DNA from: Bog-756 sp963829235
GTDB lineage: Bacteria; Actinomycetota; Acidimicrobiia; Acidimicrobiales; RAAP-2
Length of the DNA: 64,000 bases
Reading direction: 5' to 3'
NCBI GenBank assembly: GCA_963829235.1
Contig: CAWHIF010000006.1
Span: 285,050 to 349,049, forward strand
In this document: piece by piece, positions 1-7,820 of the stretch
Numbering within the stretch: position 1 is the stretch's first letter
Layout of the letters: each line of letters begins with the position of its first letter
Notes under the pieces: model-generated
The model's database searches: none
What the model was told of the DNA's origin: nothing
The model's input: the letters and a program-made list of their open reading frames with translations, nothing else
Program-made: the position numbers and the translations under genes

Positions 1-807
1 CCGGTGCCTTTCGTCCCCGGAAGCGAGATTGCCGGGGTGGTGGTCGACGTGGGATCCGGGGTCACTGGGATCGACCGCGGTGACAGGGTCATCGCCTTCA
101 CCGGTTTCGGCGGGTTCGCCGAACAGGTGGCGGTGCCGGCGCTCTCGCTGGTGCCGATGCCGAGCACCATCGATTTCGACCAGGCCGCGGCCCTCATCCA
201 GAGTTACTGCACCGTGCTGTTCGCCCTGACCAGGCGGACCACGCTCGCTCCGGGAGAGTGGGTGCTCGTCCTCGGGGCCGGGGGAGGCGTCGGATTGGCG
301 GCGACCGACGTCGCCACCGCGCTGGGTGGCCGGGTCATCGCCGCCGCCTCCACCCTGGACAAGCTCGGGGCGGCACTTTCCATGGGGGCCGAGGAGACCA
401 TCGCCTACGAGGACGAAGACCTCAAGGTGCGGGCCCGGGAGATCTCGGGCGGCGGCGTCGACGTGGTCATCGATTCGGTAGGCGGCCACCACAGTGAGAA
501 CGCCCTCCGGGCCACCCGGCACCTGGGACGGTTCTGCGTGATCGGGTTCGCCTCCGGCCCCATCGCGTCGATCCCCCTCAACCAGGTACTGCTCAACAAC
601 CGGACCGTGGTTGGAGTCGACTGGGGTGGATGGACCTTCAAGGACCCGTCCGGCAATCGGGAGCTCATCGACGAGCTGATGGATCTGGTCGGGAGGGGGC
701 GGCTCCATCCCACCAGGCCGGCGACCTACCGGCTCGACGATGCAGCCCGCGTGATGTCCGGGCTCGTCGATCGGTCCATCGGCGGCAAGACGGTGCTGGT
801 TCCCTGA
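1..807 (+). CDS. MDR-family NADPH:quinone oxidoreductase-like protein (5' partial)
   Basis: Medium-chain dehydrogenase/reductase, probably reducing quinones or enones with NADPH in the cytoplasm. The frame is already open at base 1, so the N-terminus (about 55-60 residues, given a usual length near 325) lies outside the window. The visible part starts in the GroES-like domain at the conserved PGSEIAG strand. The Rossmann glycine motif GAGGGVGLAA follows at about residues 91-100. There are no catalytic or structural zinc ligands, which separates it from alcohol dehydrogenases such as the one at 44979-46004. It ends 35 bp before the convergent hydrolase gene. The substrate cannot be named from sequence. 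Confidence 0.85.
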   Translation, partial: PVPFVPGSEIAGVVVDVGSGVTGIDRGDRVIAFTGFGGFAEQVAVPALSLVPMPSTIDFDQAAALIQSYCTVLFALTRRTTLAPGEWVLVLGAGGGVGLAATDVATALGGRVIAAASTLDKLGAALSMGAEETIAYEDEDLKVRAREISGGGVDVVIDSVGGHHSENALRATRHLGRFCVIGFASGPIASIPLNQVLLNNRTVVGVDWGGWTFKDPSGNRELIDELMDLVGRGRLHPTRPATYRLDDAARVMSGLVDRSIGGKTVLVP

Positions 808-842
808 ACGGGCATGGCGGCCGGCACGTCCGCCGGGATCAT

Positions 843-1718
843 CTACCCGATCATCGGTCGGATGCGGTCCTGGAGGAACGCGATGACCGCAGAGGAGAAG
901 GCGTCGTTGCGGTCCCCTGCGATCATGTGGGCCGCGCCGTCGACACCCACGGCCGTGGCCCCTGGGATCTGGGACAACAGATCGTCCACCCCCTCTTGGG
1001 TGACGACGTCGCTCAGGAGCCCGTGCACCAACAAGGTGGGCACAGCGATGTTGCTGGTGGCCACATCGAGCAGGCCGGCCAGGCGGTCCGGCACCACCTC
1101 GGTCCGCCCGTGGCCGATGACCCGCGGGTCCCAGTGCCAGTACCAGCGATCCCCGCGCTGGCGAAGCACCTTCATGAGGCCACGGGGGTTCACCGGCCTG
1201 GTCCGTTGCGGTGTGTAGGCGGCGATGGCGGCAGCTGCGTCCTCCAGCGAGTCGAACCCGTCCACGCCCGACAGCATGAACGTCTTGATCCGTTCGATGC
1301 CGAGCGGGTTGGTCTTCGGCGTGATGTCCACGAGGACCAGTCCGCACGAGACCGTCCGGTCACTCGTCCCCTCGGCCAGCATGGCCGACATCCCACCGAG
1401 CGACGCCCCCACCAGCACGGGCGGCCTCCCAAGTTGGTCGGCGACCGCGACGCAGTCAGCGCAGAAGGCGGTGAAGGAGTAGTCGCCGTTGGCGGCCCAC
1501 TCGCTGTCCCCGTGACCCCGAAGATCGAGGGTCACCGTCCGCCAACCCTGGGCGGCCACCTTGTCGGCCGTCGATCCCCAGGCGTGTCGGGTCTGTCCGC
1601 CTCCGTGGAGGAAGAGCACCGGACAGCCGTCCGGCTCCCCCCGGACATCGGCGGCCAGTTTCAACCCCTCGAAGCCTTCGAAGACGACCCGCTCGGTATC
1701 CATGACCACCATCGTCAC
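843..1718 (-). CDS. alpha/beta hydrolase
   Basis: Serine hydrolase of the alpha/beta fold, about 291 residues. It has the oxyanion-loop LFLHGGG (about 35-41), the RGHGDS segment, the nucleophile elbow GASLGG (Ser about 106), and a C-terminal GAAHMIAGD segment carrying the likely catalytic His. This architecture is shared by epoxide hydrolases, esterases, C-C hydrolases and haloperoxidase-like enzymes, so the substrate is open. The longest start is GTG at 1718. ATG at 1712 or 1703 would trim only a few residues. It faces the partial oxidoreductase gene and is transcribed alone. Confidence 0.8.
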   Translation of the reverse strand: MTMVVMDTERVVFEGFEGLKLAADVRGEPDGCPVLFLHGGGQTRHAWGSTADKVAAQGWRTVTLDLRGHGDSEWAANGDYSFTAFCADCVAVADQLGRPPVLVGASLGGMSAMLAEGTSDRTVSCGLVLVDITPKTNPLGIERIKTFMLSGVDGFDSLEDAAAAIAAYTPQRTRPVNPRGLMKVLRQRGDRWYWHWDPRVIGHGRTEVVPDRLAGLLDVATSNIAVPTLLVHGLLSDVVTQEGVDDLLSQIPGATAVGVDGAAHMIAGDRNDAFSSAVIAFLQDRIRPMIG

Positions 1719-1800
1719 ACAGGTGGGTACCTTCGGGTGACGTCCGGTCCGGGGTCATCTGGTTCCGGCGGCGTGACCGACCCAACGGCGTCAGATCAGA

Positions 1801-2664
1801 TCACGTGTTGGTCTCGTCCGTGGGGACGATGTCCGAGCCCGGCAGCGCGGGGGCGCCGTGCGGTGAGCCCTGTTCGGGGTAGGTCGCGTCGAGCGTGTAG
1901 GAGGTCATGGAGAGGGATCCATAGGCGCATCCGTCCACCAGGACGTCGGTGGCCGAGGGCGCCGCTGCGGCCAGGCCGGCCAGATACAGGAGCGGGATGA
2001 AGTGGTCCGGCGTGGGCACCGCGTCGCCGAAATCGGAGTGGTCACGCAGGGCGATCACGTCTGCCGGCGATGCCGTCATGTACCCCCGGGCCGCGTCGTC
2101 GAAGCGGTTGGCCCAACCCAGACCCTCGTCGGGCATACCCCAGTCGACGCGGCGGAGGTTGTGGACGATGTTTCCGCTGGCGATGATCAGGATGCCCCGC
2201 TGGCGGAGCGGTGCCAGCTTCACGCCGAGCTCGAGGTGGTATTCGAACGACCGTTCGGCATTGATGGCGAGTTGGACGACGGGGATATCGGCATCGGGGA
2301 AGGCGTGGACGAGCACCGACCAGGTGCCGTGATCGATGCCCCAACTGTCGTGGTCGAGGCCTACCCATGTCGGCTTGACGGCTTCCGCCACCTCCTCGGC
2401 CACTGCGGGAGCGCCGGGTGCGGGGTACTCCACGGCGAACAACTCGTCAGGGAACCCATAGAAATCGTGGATCGTCTTCGGTCGGAGCATGGCCGTGACT
2501 GCGGTCGCATTGATATACCAGTGGGCCGAGACGGCGAGGATGGCCCGCGGCCGCGGGACGCTGGCGCCGAACGATCGCCATGCCTCGGTATACCCGTTGT
2601 GGTCGAGGGCGTTCATCGGATTCCCGTGCCCGAGAAACGCTGCCGGCATCAATCCGTCTGCCAT
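1801..2664 (-). CDS. LigB-family extradiol dioxygenase (4,5-DOPA dioxygenase-like)
   Basis: Class III extradiol ring-cleavage dioxygenase, 287 residues, similar in layout to plant/bacterial 4,5-DOPA dioxygenase and YgiD. Family-type metal ligand positions are visible: His in FLGHGNPM (about 13), His in SAHWYIN, the DHGTWSVL segment and the SGNIVHNL segment. The family uses a single Fe or Zn ion. The ATG at 2664 was chosen because the frame upstream reads into low-complexity sequence without family similarity. The gene is divergent from the PPOX-like gene at 2804. The natural catechol substrate is unknown. Confidence 0.82.
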   Translation of the reverse strand: MADGLMPAAFLGHGNPMNALDHNGYTEAWRSFGASVPRPRAILAVSAHWYINATAVTAMLRPKTIHDFYGFPDELFAVEYPAPGAPAVAEEVAEAVKPTWVGLDHDSWGIDHGTWSVLVHAFPDADIPVVQLAINAERSFEYHLELGVKLAPLRQRGILIIASGNIVHNLRRVDWGMPDEGLGWANRFDDAARGYMTASPADVIALRDHSDFGDAVPTPDHFIPLLYLAGLAAAAPSATDVLVDGCAYGSLSMTSYTLDATYPEQGSPHGAPALPGSDIVPTDETNT

Positions 2665-2803
2665 CGGTCGATCATCCCCCAACACTCGCTCCACGGCAAT
2701 CGCACCGGGGAGCGGCCGTCGGCCCGGAGATGCAACACTCGGCCCGAGAATCTGGACGCCGCCCATCTGACGCCAGGGAACCGACGAGCGATGACGAGGA
2801 ATT

Positions 2804-3304
2804 GTGGACGAGACCGACAGTGACATCAGGGCGCTCCAGGATCTCCTGGACCGAAGCATCGGTCGTGCCGGGTCACATCTCCAAGAGGTGCTCACGCCGG
2901 AACGGAGGCTCGACGCCGCGGATCTGTGCGCCCGACTCACCGGAATGCGGTTACTCGCCCTCGCCACCGTGACGTCGGACAATCGTCCGCTCGTCGGACC
3001 CGTCGACGGCATCTTCTACCGAGGTTCGTTCCACTTCGGCTCGGCACCGGACTCGGTACGCGTCCGGCACATCCGTCACCGACCGCAGGTCAGCGCGACC
3101 CACGTTCCCGGGGAGGAGCTCGCGGTGACGGTCCACGGCCGGGCCACCGTGCTCGACATGCGGGCCCCGTCCAGCGCGGGCCTGCGGCAGGTCGTCCTCG
3201 ACATCTACACGCCCCGATTCGGTCCGGCGTGGGAGGTGTTCCTCGACGCCAACGTCTACGTCCGGATCGACGCCGACCGCATCTTCACCTTTCACCTGGA
3301 CTGA
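2804..3304 (+). CDS. pyridoxamine 5'-phosphate oxidase (PPOX)-family flavin-binding protein
   Basis: A 166-residue split-barrel protein of the PPOX/FMN-binding superfamily. The core begins near residue 48 (LLALATVTSDNRPLVGPVD), followed by the GSFHFGSAPDSVRVRHI segment typical of small actinobacterial PPOX-like proteins. These proteins usually bind FMN, F420 or heme, and the cofactor here is not decidable. The start is GTG at 2804, preceded by a GAGGA-like ribosome site. The last codons and stop form the first copy of a 28-bp repeat that recurs in the downstream gap. Confidence 0.75.
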   Translation: MDETDSDIRALQDLLDRSIGRAGSHLQEVLTPERRLDAADLCARLTGMRLLALATVTSDNRPLVGPVDGIFYRGSFHFGSAPDSVRVRHIRHRPQVSATHVPGEELAVTVHGRATVLDMRAPSSAGLRQVVLDIYTPRFGPAWEVFLDANVYVRIDADRIFTFHLD

Positions 3305-3409
3305 CAGGCCCCACCTGGACCGGGGCGCCCTGGACTGGGGCCCACCTGGACTGACAGGCCCCACCTGGACGGAGACCCACCCGGACGGACCCTCCCCACC
3401 TGGACTGAC
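3293..3409 (+). repeat. 28-bp direct repeat plus degenerate copies
   Basis: A 28-bp sequence built around CACCTGGACTGACAGG occurs exactly at 3293-3320 and again at 3343-3370. A shortened copy, CACCTGGACTGAC, lies at 3397-3409, with further CTGGAC/CGGAC fragments between. The first copy is the 3' end of the PPOX-like gene, encoding its last residues and stop. The gap therefore looks like local duplications of that gene end. Confidence 0.85.
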
Positions 3410-3466
3410 GCACCGGTGGCGGGCCGCGGGTTGAAGGTCGATGGACCGGGGTAGTTTGAAGCGGAG

Positions 3467-4267
3467 ATGCCGACGCTCACGTGGCTGAACCAACACAAGC
3501 TCTTCGTCCTCGGCGCAGGGGTGGCCGTCCTCATCGTCGCCGTCGCCGTCGGATTCTGGTTCTTCATCCTGCGGGACAACGCCACCCCGGTGAACCTGCG
3601 CCAGGCCCTGCGGCTCTATCGCCAGGACCAGCAGACCGGAAAGCTCACGGATGCGTCAGAGCTCCCACCTCCAGGGGTCTACCGGTACCGCACGACGGGT
3701 GACGAGCAACTGAGTTTCGGGGGGATCAAGCGCCTCTTTCCGGCGGCCACCAACATGATCGTGACCGAGAACGGGTGCGCCACCGAAAAATGGGAGCCGT
3801 TCGAGCAGCACATGGAGGGCATGGTGGAATGTCCTCTCCGTGCGGGCGCCTACGGCATCACCACCACCCTCTCCTACGAGCAGATCGCCGGTACCCAGAC
3901 CACCGACGTCATCCACTGTCCGTCCGACACCTACCTGGTGCCACCCGACCCGCACGCCGGCGAGCGGTGGCACACCGTCTGCCACTCGACGGGCCTGAAC
4001 GTCGACTGGTCCGGTGTGGTGATCGGGAATTCGTCGGTGAACGTCGGCGGACGCGCCGTTCCCGCCATCCACACGCGCCTGACGTTGACCTTCTCCGGAG
4101 CTGAGTCGGGGACGAATCCGAACGACTACTGGATCTCGGCCAAGGACGGTCTCATCCTCTCCCAGCGCGAGACGGTCGACGTCTCGCAACAGGCGGGACC
4201 GCTCGGATCGGTGCGGTACAGCGAGCAGATGGCGATCAGGATCGCCTCGCCAACGCCCGTCCGCTGA
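3467..4267 (+). CDS. membrane-anchored protein of unknown function
   Basis: A 266-residue protein with one N-terminal transmembrane segment (about residues 12-36) followed by a hydrophilic domain of about 230 residues that should face outside the membrane. The N-terminus is short and positively charged at most weakly, which fits an uncleaved anchor. The outer domain is rich in short beta-strand-like stretches and contains four cysteines that could form disulfides. I do not recognise a named family. It ends at a strong bidirectional hairpin shared with the convergent ArsR-SRPBCC gene. Confidence 0.7.
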   Translation: MPTLTWLNQHKLFVLGAGVAVLIVAVAVGFWFFILRDNATPVNLRQALRLYRQDQQTGKLTDASELPPPGVYRYRTTGDEQLSFGGIKRLFPAATNMIVTENGCATEKWEPFEQHMEGMVECPLRAGAYGITTTLSYEQIAGTQTTDVIHCPSDTYLVPPDPHAGERWHTVCHSTGLNVDWSGVVIGNSSVNVGGRAVPAIHTRLTLTFSGAESGTNPNDYWISAKDGLILSQRETVDVSQQAGPLGSVRYSEQMAIRIASPTPVR

Positions 4268-4271
4268 TCAC

Positions 4272-4300
4272 ACCACCGGTCCGCTGACCGGACCGGTGGT
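4272..4300. terminator. bidirectional terminator hairpin
   Basis: Perfect inverted repeat ACCACCGGTCC / GGACCGGTGGT (11-bp stem, 7-nt loop). It lies between two convergent genes that end at 4267 (+) and 4321 (-). There is no U-tract, as is common in high-GC actinobacteria. Confidence 0.7.
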
Positions 4301-4320
4301 CGCGTGACCGCACCGCCGGA

Positions 4321-5151
4321 TCATGCCCGGACCCGCCTCGCCCGCCTGGCCGGCTCGGAGCCCGTGGGAAGGGGCTCGCCGGTCTCGAGGAACGACTTGA
4401 GGCTGGAGAGGAGTTGTGGCCAGCCCCGGCTGATCATGGTGACCACGGTGCTTCCGGGTTCGAATCCGTCGTGGATGACGGTCAGTTTGACCATCTCGCC
4501 GATCGGCTCGAGCTCGAAGGTGGCCTTGGACCGTGGTTCGGCGGAGATGGTGTCCACCAACTCGCTGAAGCCGTGCAGGTCGGCGATCTCCTGGGTGAAT
4601 GTGTGCCAGGTGTAGGACAACCGGTGGTACGGGTCGTACTCGAGGACGATCTGCTCGGGATCGGCGATGGTGACACCTCCGGTCTCCCAGGTGACGGTCG
4701 AACCGATCCCCCAGTCCGAGGTGAAGGTGGTCTTCCACCAGCGCTCGGTGAAGGCGGGGTCGGTCAACGCCTGCCAGAGCCGCTCTGGCGTGGTGTTGAT
4801 ATAGGTCGTGTACACAAATGTCGGCGAAGCCATCGGGGTGTCCTCCAATGCGGTCTTCAGGTCGGCCAGGGCACGAACGCGGTCCCGGTCGTAGCGGTGG
4901 ATCCAGCGCTCGGCGATCTCGTTGACAGGCACCGGATTGAGGAAGTGCAACTTCTCCCGACCGCGGCGAACCGTGGTCAAGAGATTGGCCGCCTCGAGGA
5001 TGGCAAGGTGTTTGCTCACCGACTGGCGGGTCATCTGGAGCCCGGTGCAGAGCTGTTGCAGACTCTGCCCGTTGCTCTCGCTCAGGCTGTCGAGGAGGCT
5101 GCGCCGACTGGGATCAGCCAGCGCACGGAATACGGGGTCGAGATCGCTCAA
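4321..5151 (-). CDS. ArsR-type HTH / SRPBCC (AHSA1) fusion protein
   Basis: A two-domain protein. An ArsR-like winged helix fills about residues 1-95 (VFRALADPSRRSLLDSL, then the recognition region MTRQSVSKHLAILE). An AHSA1-type SRPBCC ligand-binding domain follows from an internal Met at about 107 (YTTYINTTPERLWQALTDP, then WGIGSTVTWE). Many actinobacteria carry these as two adjacent genes; here they are one frame. The start is uncertain. TTG at 5151 gives 276 residues and begins just before the HTH, while an ATG at 5232 adds 27 low-complexity residues. It probably senses a hydrophobic ligand through SRPBCC and acts as a repressor. This is inference from the domains. Confidence 0.82.
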   Translation of the reverse strand: MSDLDPVFRALADPSRRSLLDSLSESNGQSLQQLCTGLQMTRQSVSKHLAILEAANLLTTVRRGREKLHFLNPVPVNEIAERWIHRYDRDRVRALADLKTALEDTPMASPTFVYTTYINTTPERLWQALTDPAFTERWWKTTFTSDWGIGSTVTWETGGVTIADPEQIVLEYDPYHRLSYTWHTFTQEIADLHGFSELVDTISAEPRSKATFELEPIGEMVKLTVIHDGFEPGSTVVTMISRGWPQLLSSLKSFLETGEPLPTGSEPARRARRVRA

Positions 5152-5319
5152 GGTCCCGTCATGCCGGGGTCGCACCCGTCCGACAGCCTGTCGTCGACCA
5201 TGGGATCCTCCTCCTGCCGGCCGGTTCGACAATGGTCCATCGCCGAGGGAGGCCGACCGGGCCCGGCGATGATATGCAACTCATCAGTTGCCTAACTTAA
5301 GCAGCCAATCGGTTGCCTG

Positions 5320-5910
5320 TCAACCCCCGGAGACCTCGCGAACGACCCTGGCCGGGTTGCCCACCACCACCACACCGGCAGGGACATCCCTGGTGACGAC
5401 AGCGCCGGCCCCCACCACCGAGTTCTCGCCGATGCTGACGCCCGGGAGGACGATGACTCCCCCACCGAGCCAGACGTTGTCGGCGACGTCGATCGGGCGA
5501 GCTCCCTCCCACTTCTCACGGCGGAGACCAGGGTCGATGGGGTGGGTCGGAGTCAGGAGTTGGACGTTGGGCCCGATCTGGACGTCGCTGCCGATGGTGA
5601 TGGGCGCCGGATCGAGCGCGACGAGCCCGAAGTTGACGAAGGTCCGCTCGCCGATCCGGATCTGGGAGCCGTAGTCGCAGTAGAACGGAGGCCGGACCTC
5701 ACTGTCGGGCCCGAGCCGGCCCAGGAGCTGACCGAGGATCCGGAGCCGTTCGGCCACGGCGTCGACTGCGGTGCGGTTGAACTGGTCCATGAGACGCCTC
5801 GCCCGGCGGTGAGCGACGGCGAGCTCGGGATCGGCCCCGAGGTAGGGCTGGCCGGCGAGCATCCGGTCGCGGTGGGACCGGTCATCTCCGGGGACCATCG
5901 GGTCGCTCAC
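5320..5910 (-). CDS. maltose/galactoside O-acetyltransferase-type enzyme
   Basis: A 196-residue trimeric left-handed beta-helix acetyltransferase of the maltose/galactoside O-acetyltransferase (LbH_MAT) group. It shows the N-terminal helical MDQFNRT segment, the hexapeptide repeats (for example GSDVQIGPNVQ, VWLGGGVIVLPGV, SVVGAGAVVTRDVP) and the catalytic His in LLTPTHPID. The family transfers acetyl from acetyl-CoA to sugars; the physiological acceptor is often unknown. The ATG at 5910 gives the usual family length. It is divergent from nothing close by and stands as a single gene. Confidence 0.88.
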   Translation of the reverse strand: MSDPMVPGDDRSHRDRMLAGQPYLGADPELAVAHRRARRLMDQFNRTAVDAVAERLRILGQLLGRLGPDSEVRPPFYCDYGSQIRIGERTFVNFGLVALDPAPITIGSDVQIGPNVQLLTPTHPIDPGLRREKWEGARPIDVADNVWLGGGVIVLPGVSIGENSVVGAGAVVTRDVPAGVVVVGNPARVVREVSGG

Positions 5911-5955
5911 CGCACCAGCATGCCCTGTCCGGCCGACCGGGGGTTCGGGCCGAGC

Positions 5956-7248
5956 TCAGCCGCCGACCGCGGACGGGATCGCATCACCCGCCCGTCGGTA
6001 GGCCTCACGCACCTCGGGAGCGGCCTGCTTCACGATGGTGACCGGCGGACCGTCGGCCAGGAAATCCCGGTACTGGACCACTGCCCCGGCTGCGTCACCA
6101 TCCTCTTGCCAGAGCACCGTCCCGAGGTAGAGCCGTGCCGCATAGTCGTCGGGGTCGAGCCGGACGGCCCGGTTGAGCTTGGCCGTCCCGTCGTCGACCA
6201 GCGAGGGATTGTTGCCCGCCCTGCCCGTCTCGAACTCGAGCCAGCCCAGCTGGGCCATGGCCACCTCGTTGTCGGGGTGCACGGTGAGCACCGACTGATA
6301 GAGCTGCGCGGCCTGGTCGAGCCGGCCCTGGTTCTCGTCCACGGCCGCCTGGGCCAACGACTCCGCGGTCTGTTGCTGCGGGGTCTCCGCGAAGCTCCCG
6401 GTCACCGACTGGCCCGGTTGCCGAGCGGTGGCGAACAAGAAGACGGCCGTTATCAGCGCGGCTGCGAAGGCGGCCACCGCGCCGCCGAGGAACCACCGGT
6501 TGCGCCGGGCCCGGCCCGACGGCCGGGTCGGGCCGGAGGTCGCTGGGACGAGGTCCCCACGAGCCGGAGCCTCGGATGGCCCGGTGGGCGGCAGCGGGTC
6601 ATCGGCAACGATGACTCCGGCACGGGGGAGGCCCCCTTCTCCGGCCTCCACATCGGTCGTCGTCGCGCCCAACGCGGCCAGTCGGACCATGTCCCGATGG
6701 CGCAGGGCGAGGTAGTCCTTGTCCGACAGGTCGCCGGCCAGATACTCGGCATCGGCATCGGCCAGCGACTGGACGAGGAAGCGCCGCCTCTCCTCGACCG
6801 CCGGCGGCGTGAGCCGCGGGCGGCCGGAACCGGTGGGATCGGCGTCGGTCACCGTGCGCCGGCGGATGAACACGCCGACCAGAGCGGCCAACGCGGCCAG
6901 GCCGCAGAGGAGGGGGAGCAGCCAGACCAACAGCGACCACCCGCGCGCCGGTGGGTCGAGCACGATGGAGGACCCGTACCGGTCGACCAGGTAGCTCTCG
7001 ATCTGCTGGTCGGTCCTCCCCTCGGCGATGAGCTGGGACACCGTCGCCCGCACGGTCACCGCAGTCGATGCGCTCGATTCGGCCACCGAGAGGTCCTCGC
7101 AGCTGGGGCAGCGGAGCGCCGACTCGATGGCCGAGGCACGCTCCGCCGCGGTCGGTGGTGGCGAGGACAGGACCCCGCTCCCGACGATCAGGGCCACCAC
7201 CAGCACGACGCCGAGGGCGGTCCACAGCGGGAAGCGGCGGACCCTCAT
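5956..7248 (-). CDS. cytochrome c maturation protein, CcmH-CcmI fusion
   Basis: A 430-residue membrane protein joining two System I functions. The N-terminal part is CcmH: signal anchor (about 10-30), then the redox motif LRCPSCEDLSV with a CXXC pair, then a transmembrane segment (about 105-127). The middle and C-terminal part is CcmI-like: a cytoplasmic linker, another transmembrane segment (about 253-272), and TPR-type helices (about 290-400). CcmH helps reduce apocytochrome c CXXCH cysteines, and CcmI chaperones the apoprotein to CcmF. Last gene of the operon; its start overlaps the ccmG stop by 4 bp. Confidence 0.88.
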   Translation of the reverse strand: MRVRRFPLWTALGVVLVVALIVGSGVLSSPPPTAAERASAIESALRCPSCEDLSVAESSASTAVTVRATVSQLIAEGRTDQQIESYLVDRYGSSIVLDPPARGWSLLVWLLPLLCGLAALAALVGVFIRRRTVTDADPTGSGRPRLTPPAVEERRRFLVQSLADADAEYLAGDLSDKDYLALRHRDMVRLAALGATTTDVEAGEGGLPRAGVIVADDPLPPTGPSEAPARGDLVPATSGPTRPSGRARRNRWFLGGAVAAFAAALITAVFLFATARQPGQSVTGSFAETPQQQTAESLAQAAVDENQGRLDQAAQLYQSVLTVHPDNEVAMAQLGWLEFETGRAGNNPSLVDDGTAKLNRAVRLDPDDYAARLYLGTVLWQEDGDAAGAVVQYRDFLADGPPVTIVKQAAPEVREAYRRAGDAIPSAVGG

Positions 7249-7820
7249 GCGTGCTCGGCCGTGGCCTTGGCCATGATCTGGTCGAGATCGGCCGCGGTGA
7301 CCGGGGCGACGATGGACGCCACCACGCGGCCGTCGGGGGCGATCACGAAGGTGGAGGGAAGCTCCCTGACGCCGTAGTCGAGGGCGATCGTGCCCCCGTT
7401 GTCGGTCAGGGTGGGCCAGGTCACGCCGAGCTGCTCCTGGGAGGCCCTGGCATCGGCGGCGCTGTCGCTGAACACGACGCTGAGCATGGTCGCGTCATCA
7501 CTCCGGTGATGTTGGAACTGGAACTTGACCAACTCGGGGCCCTCGCTCTGGCACTGTTCACACCAGCTGGCGAAGAAGCTGACCACGACGAACCTGCCGG
7601 GTGCCCGGGGCAACGAGTAGTGGGTGCCGGCCAGCGTCTCTCCGCTGATCGGCGGGGCCAACTTGCCGACCACCGGGTTCTGCACCTCGTCCACGGCGGC
7701 CGGCGGCCGGGTGGCCAGCACGGCGACGAGCCCGGCCGCGATGACGAGGACGCCGATGGCCACCCACCGGGCGGTGTGCCGAACCGGTGCCGGCTCCGGG
7801 TCCGCGTCGGCAGTGGTCAT
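7245..7820 (-). CDS. ccmG: thiol:disulfide oxidoreductase CcmG/ResA-like
   Basis: A 191-residue TlpA/ResA-type thioredoxin fold tethered by one N-terminal membrane segment (about 18-40). The active site is FFASWCEQCQSEGPELV, with the WCxxC pair. A cis-proline region (ELPSTFVIAPDGRVV) follows. In System I it keeps CcmH and apocytochrome cysteines reduced outside the membrane, drawing electrons from CcdA, encoded upstream in the same operon. Start and stop overlap neighbours by 4 bp on both sides, so translation is probably coupled. Confidence 0.88.
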   Translation of the reverse strand: MTTADADPEPAPVRHTARWVAIGVLVIAAGLVAVLATRPPAAVDEVQNPVVGKLAPPISGETLAGTHYSLPRAPGRFVVVSFFASWCEQCQSEGPELVKFQFQHHRSDDATMLSVVFSDSAADARASQEQLGVTWPTLTDNGGTIALDYGVRELPSTFVIAPDGRVVASIVAPVTAADLDQIMAKATAEHA

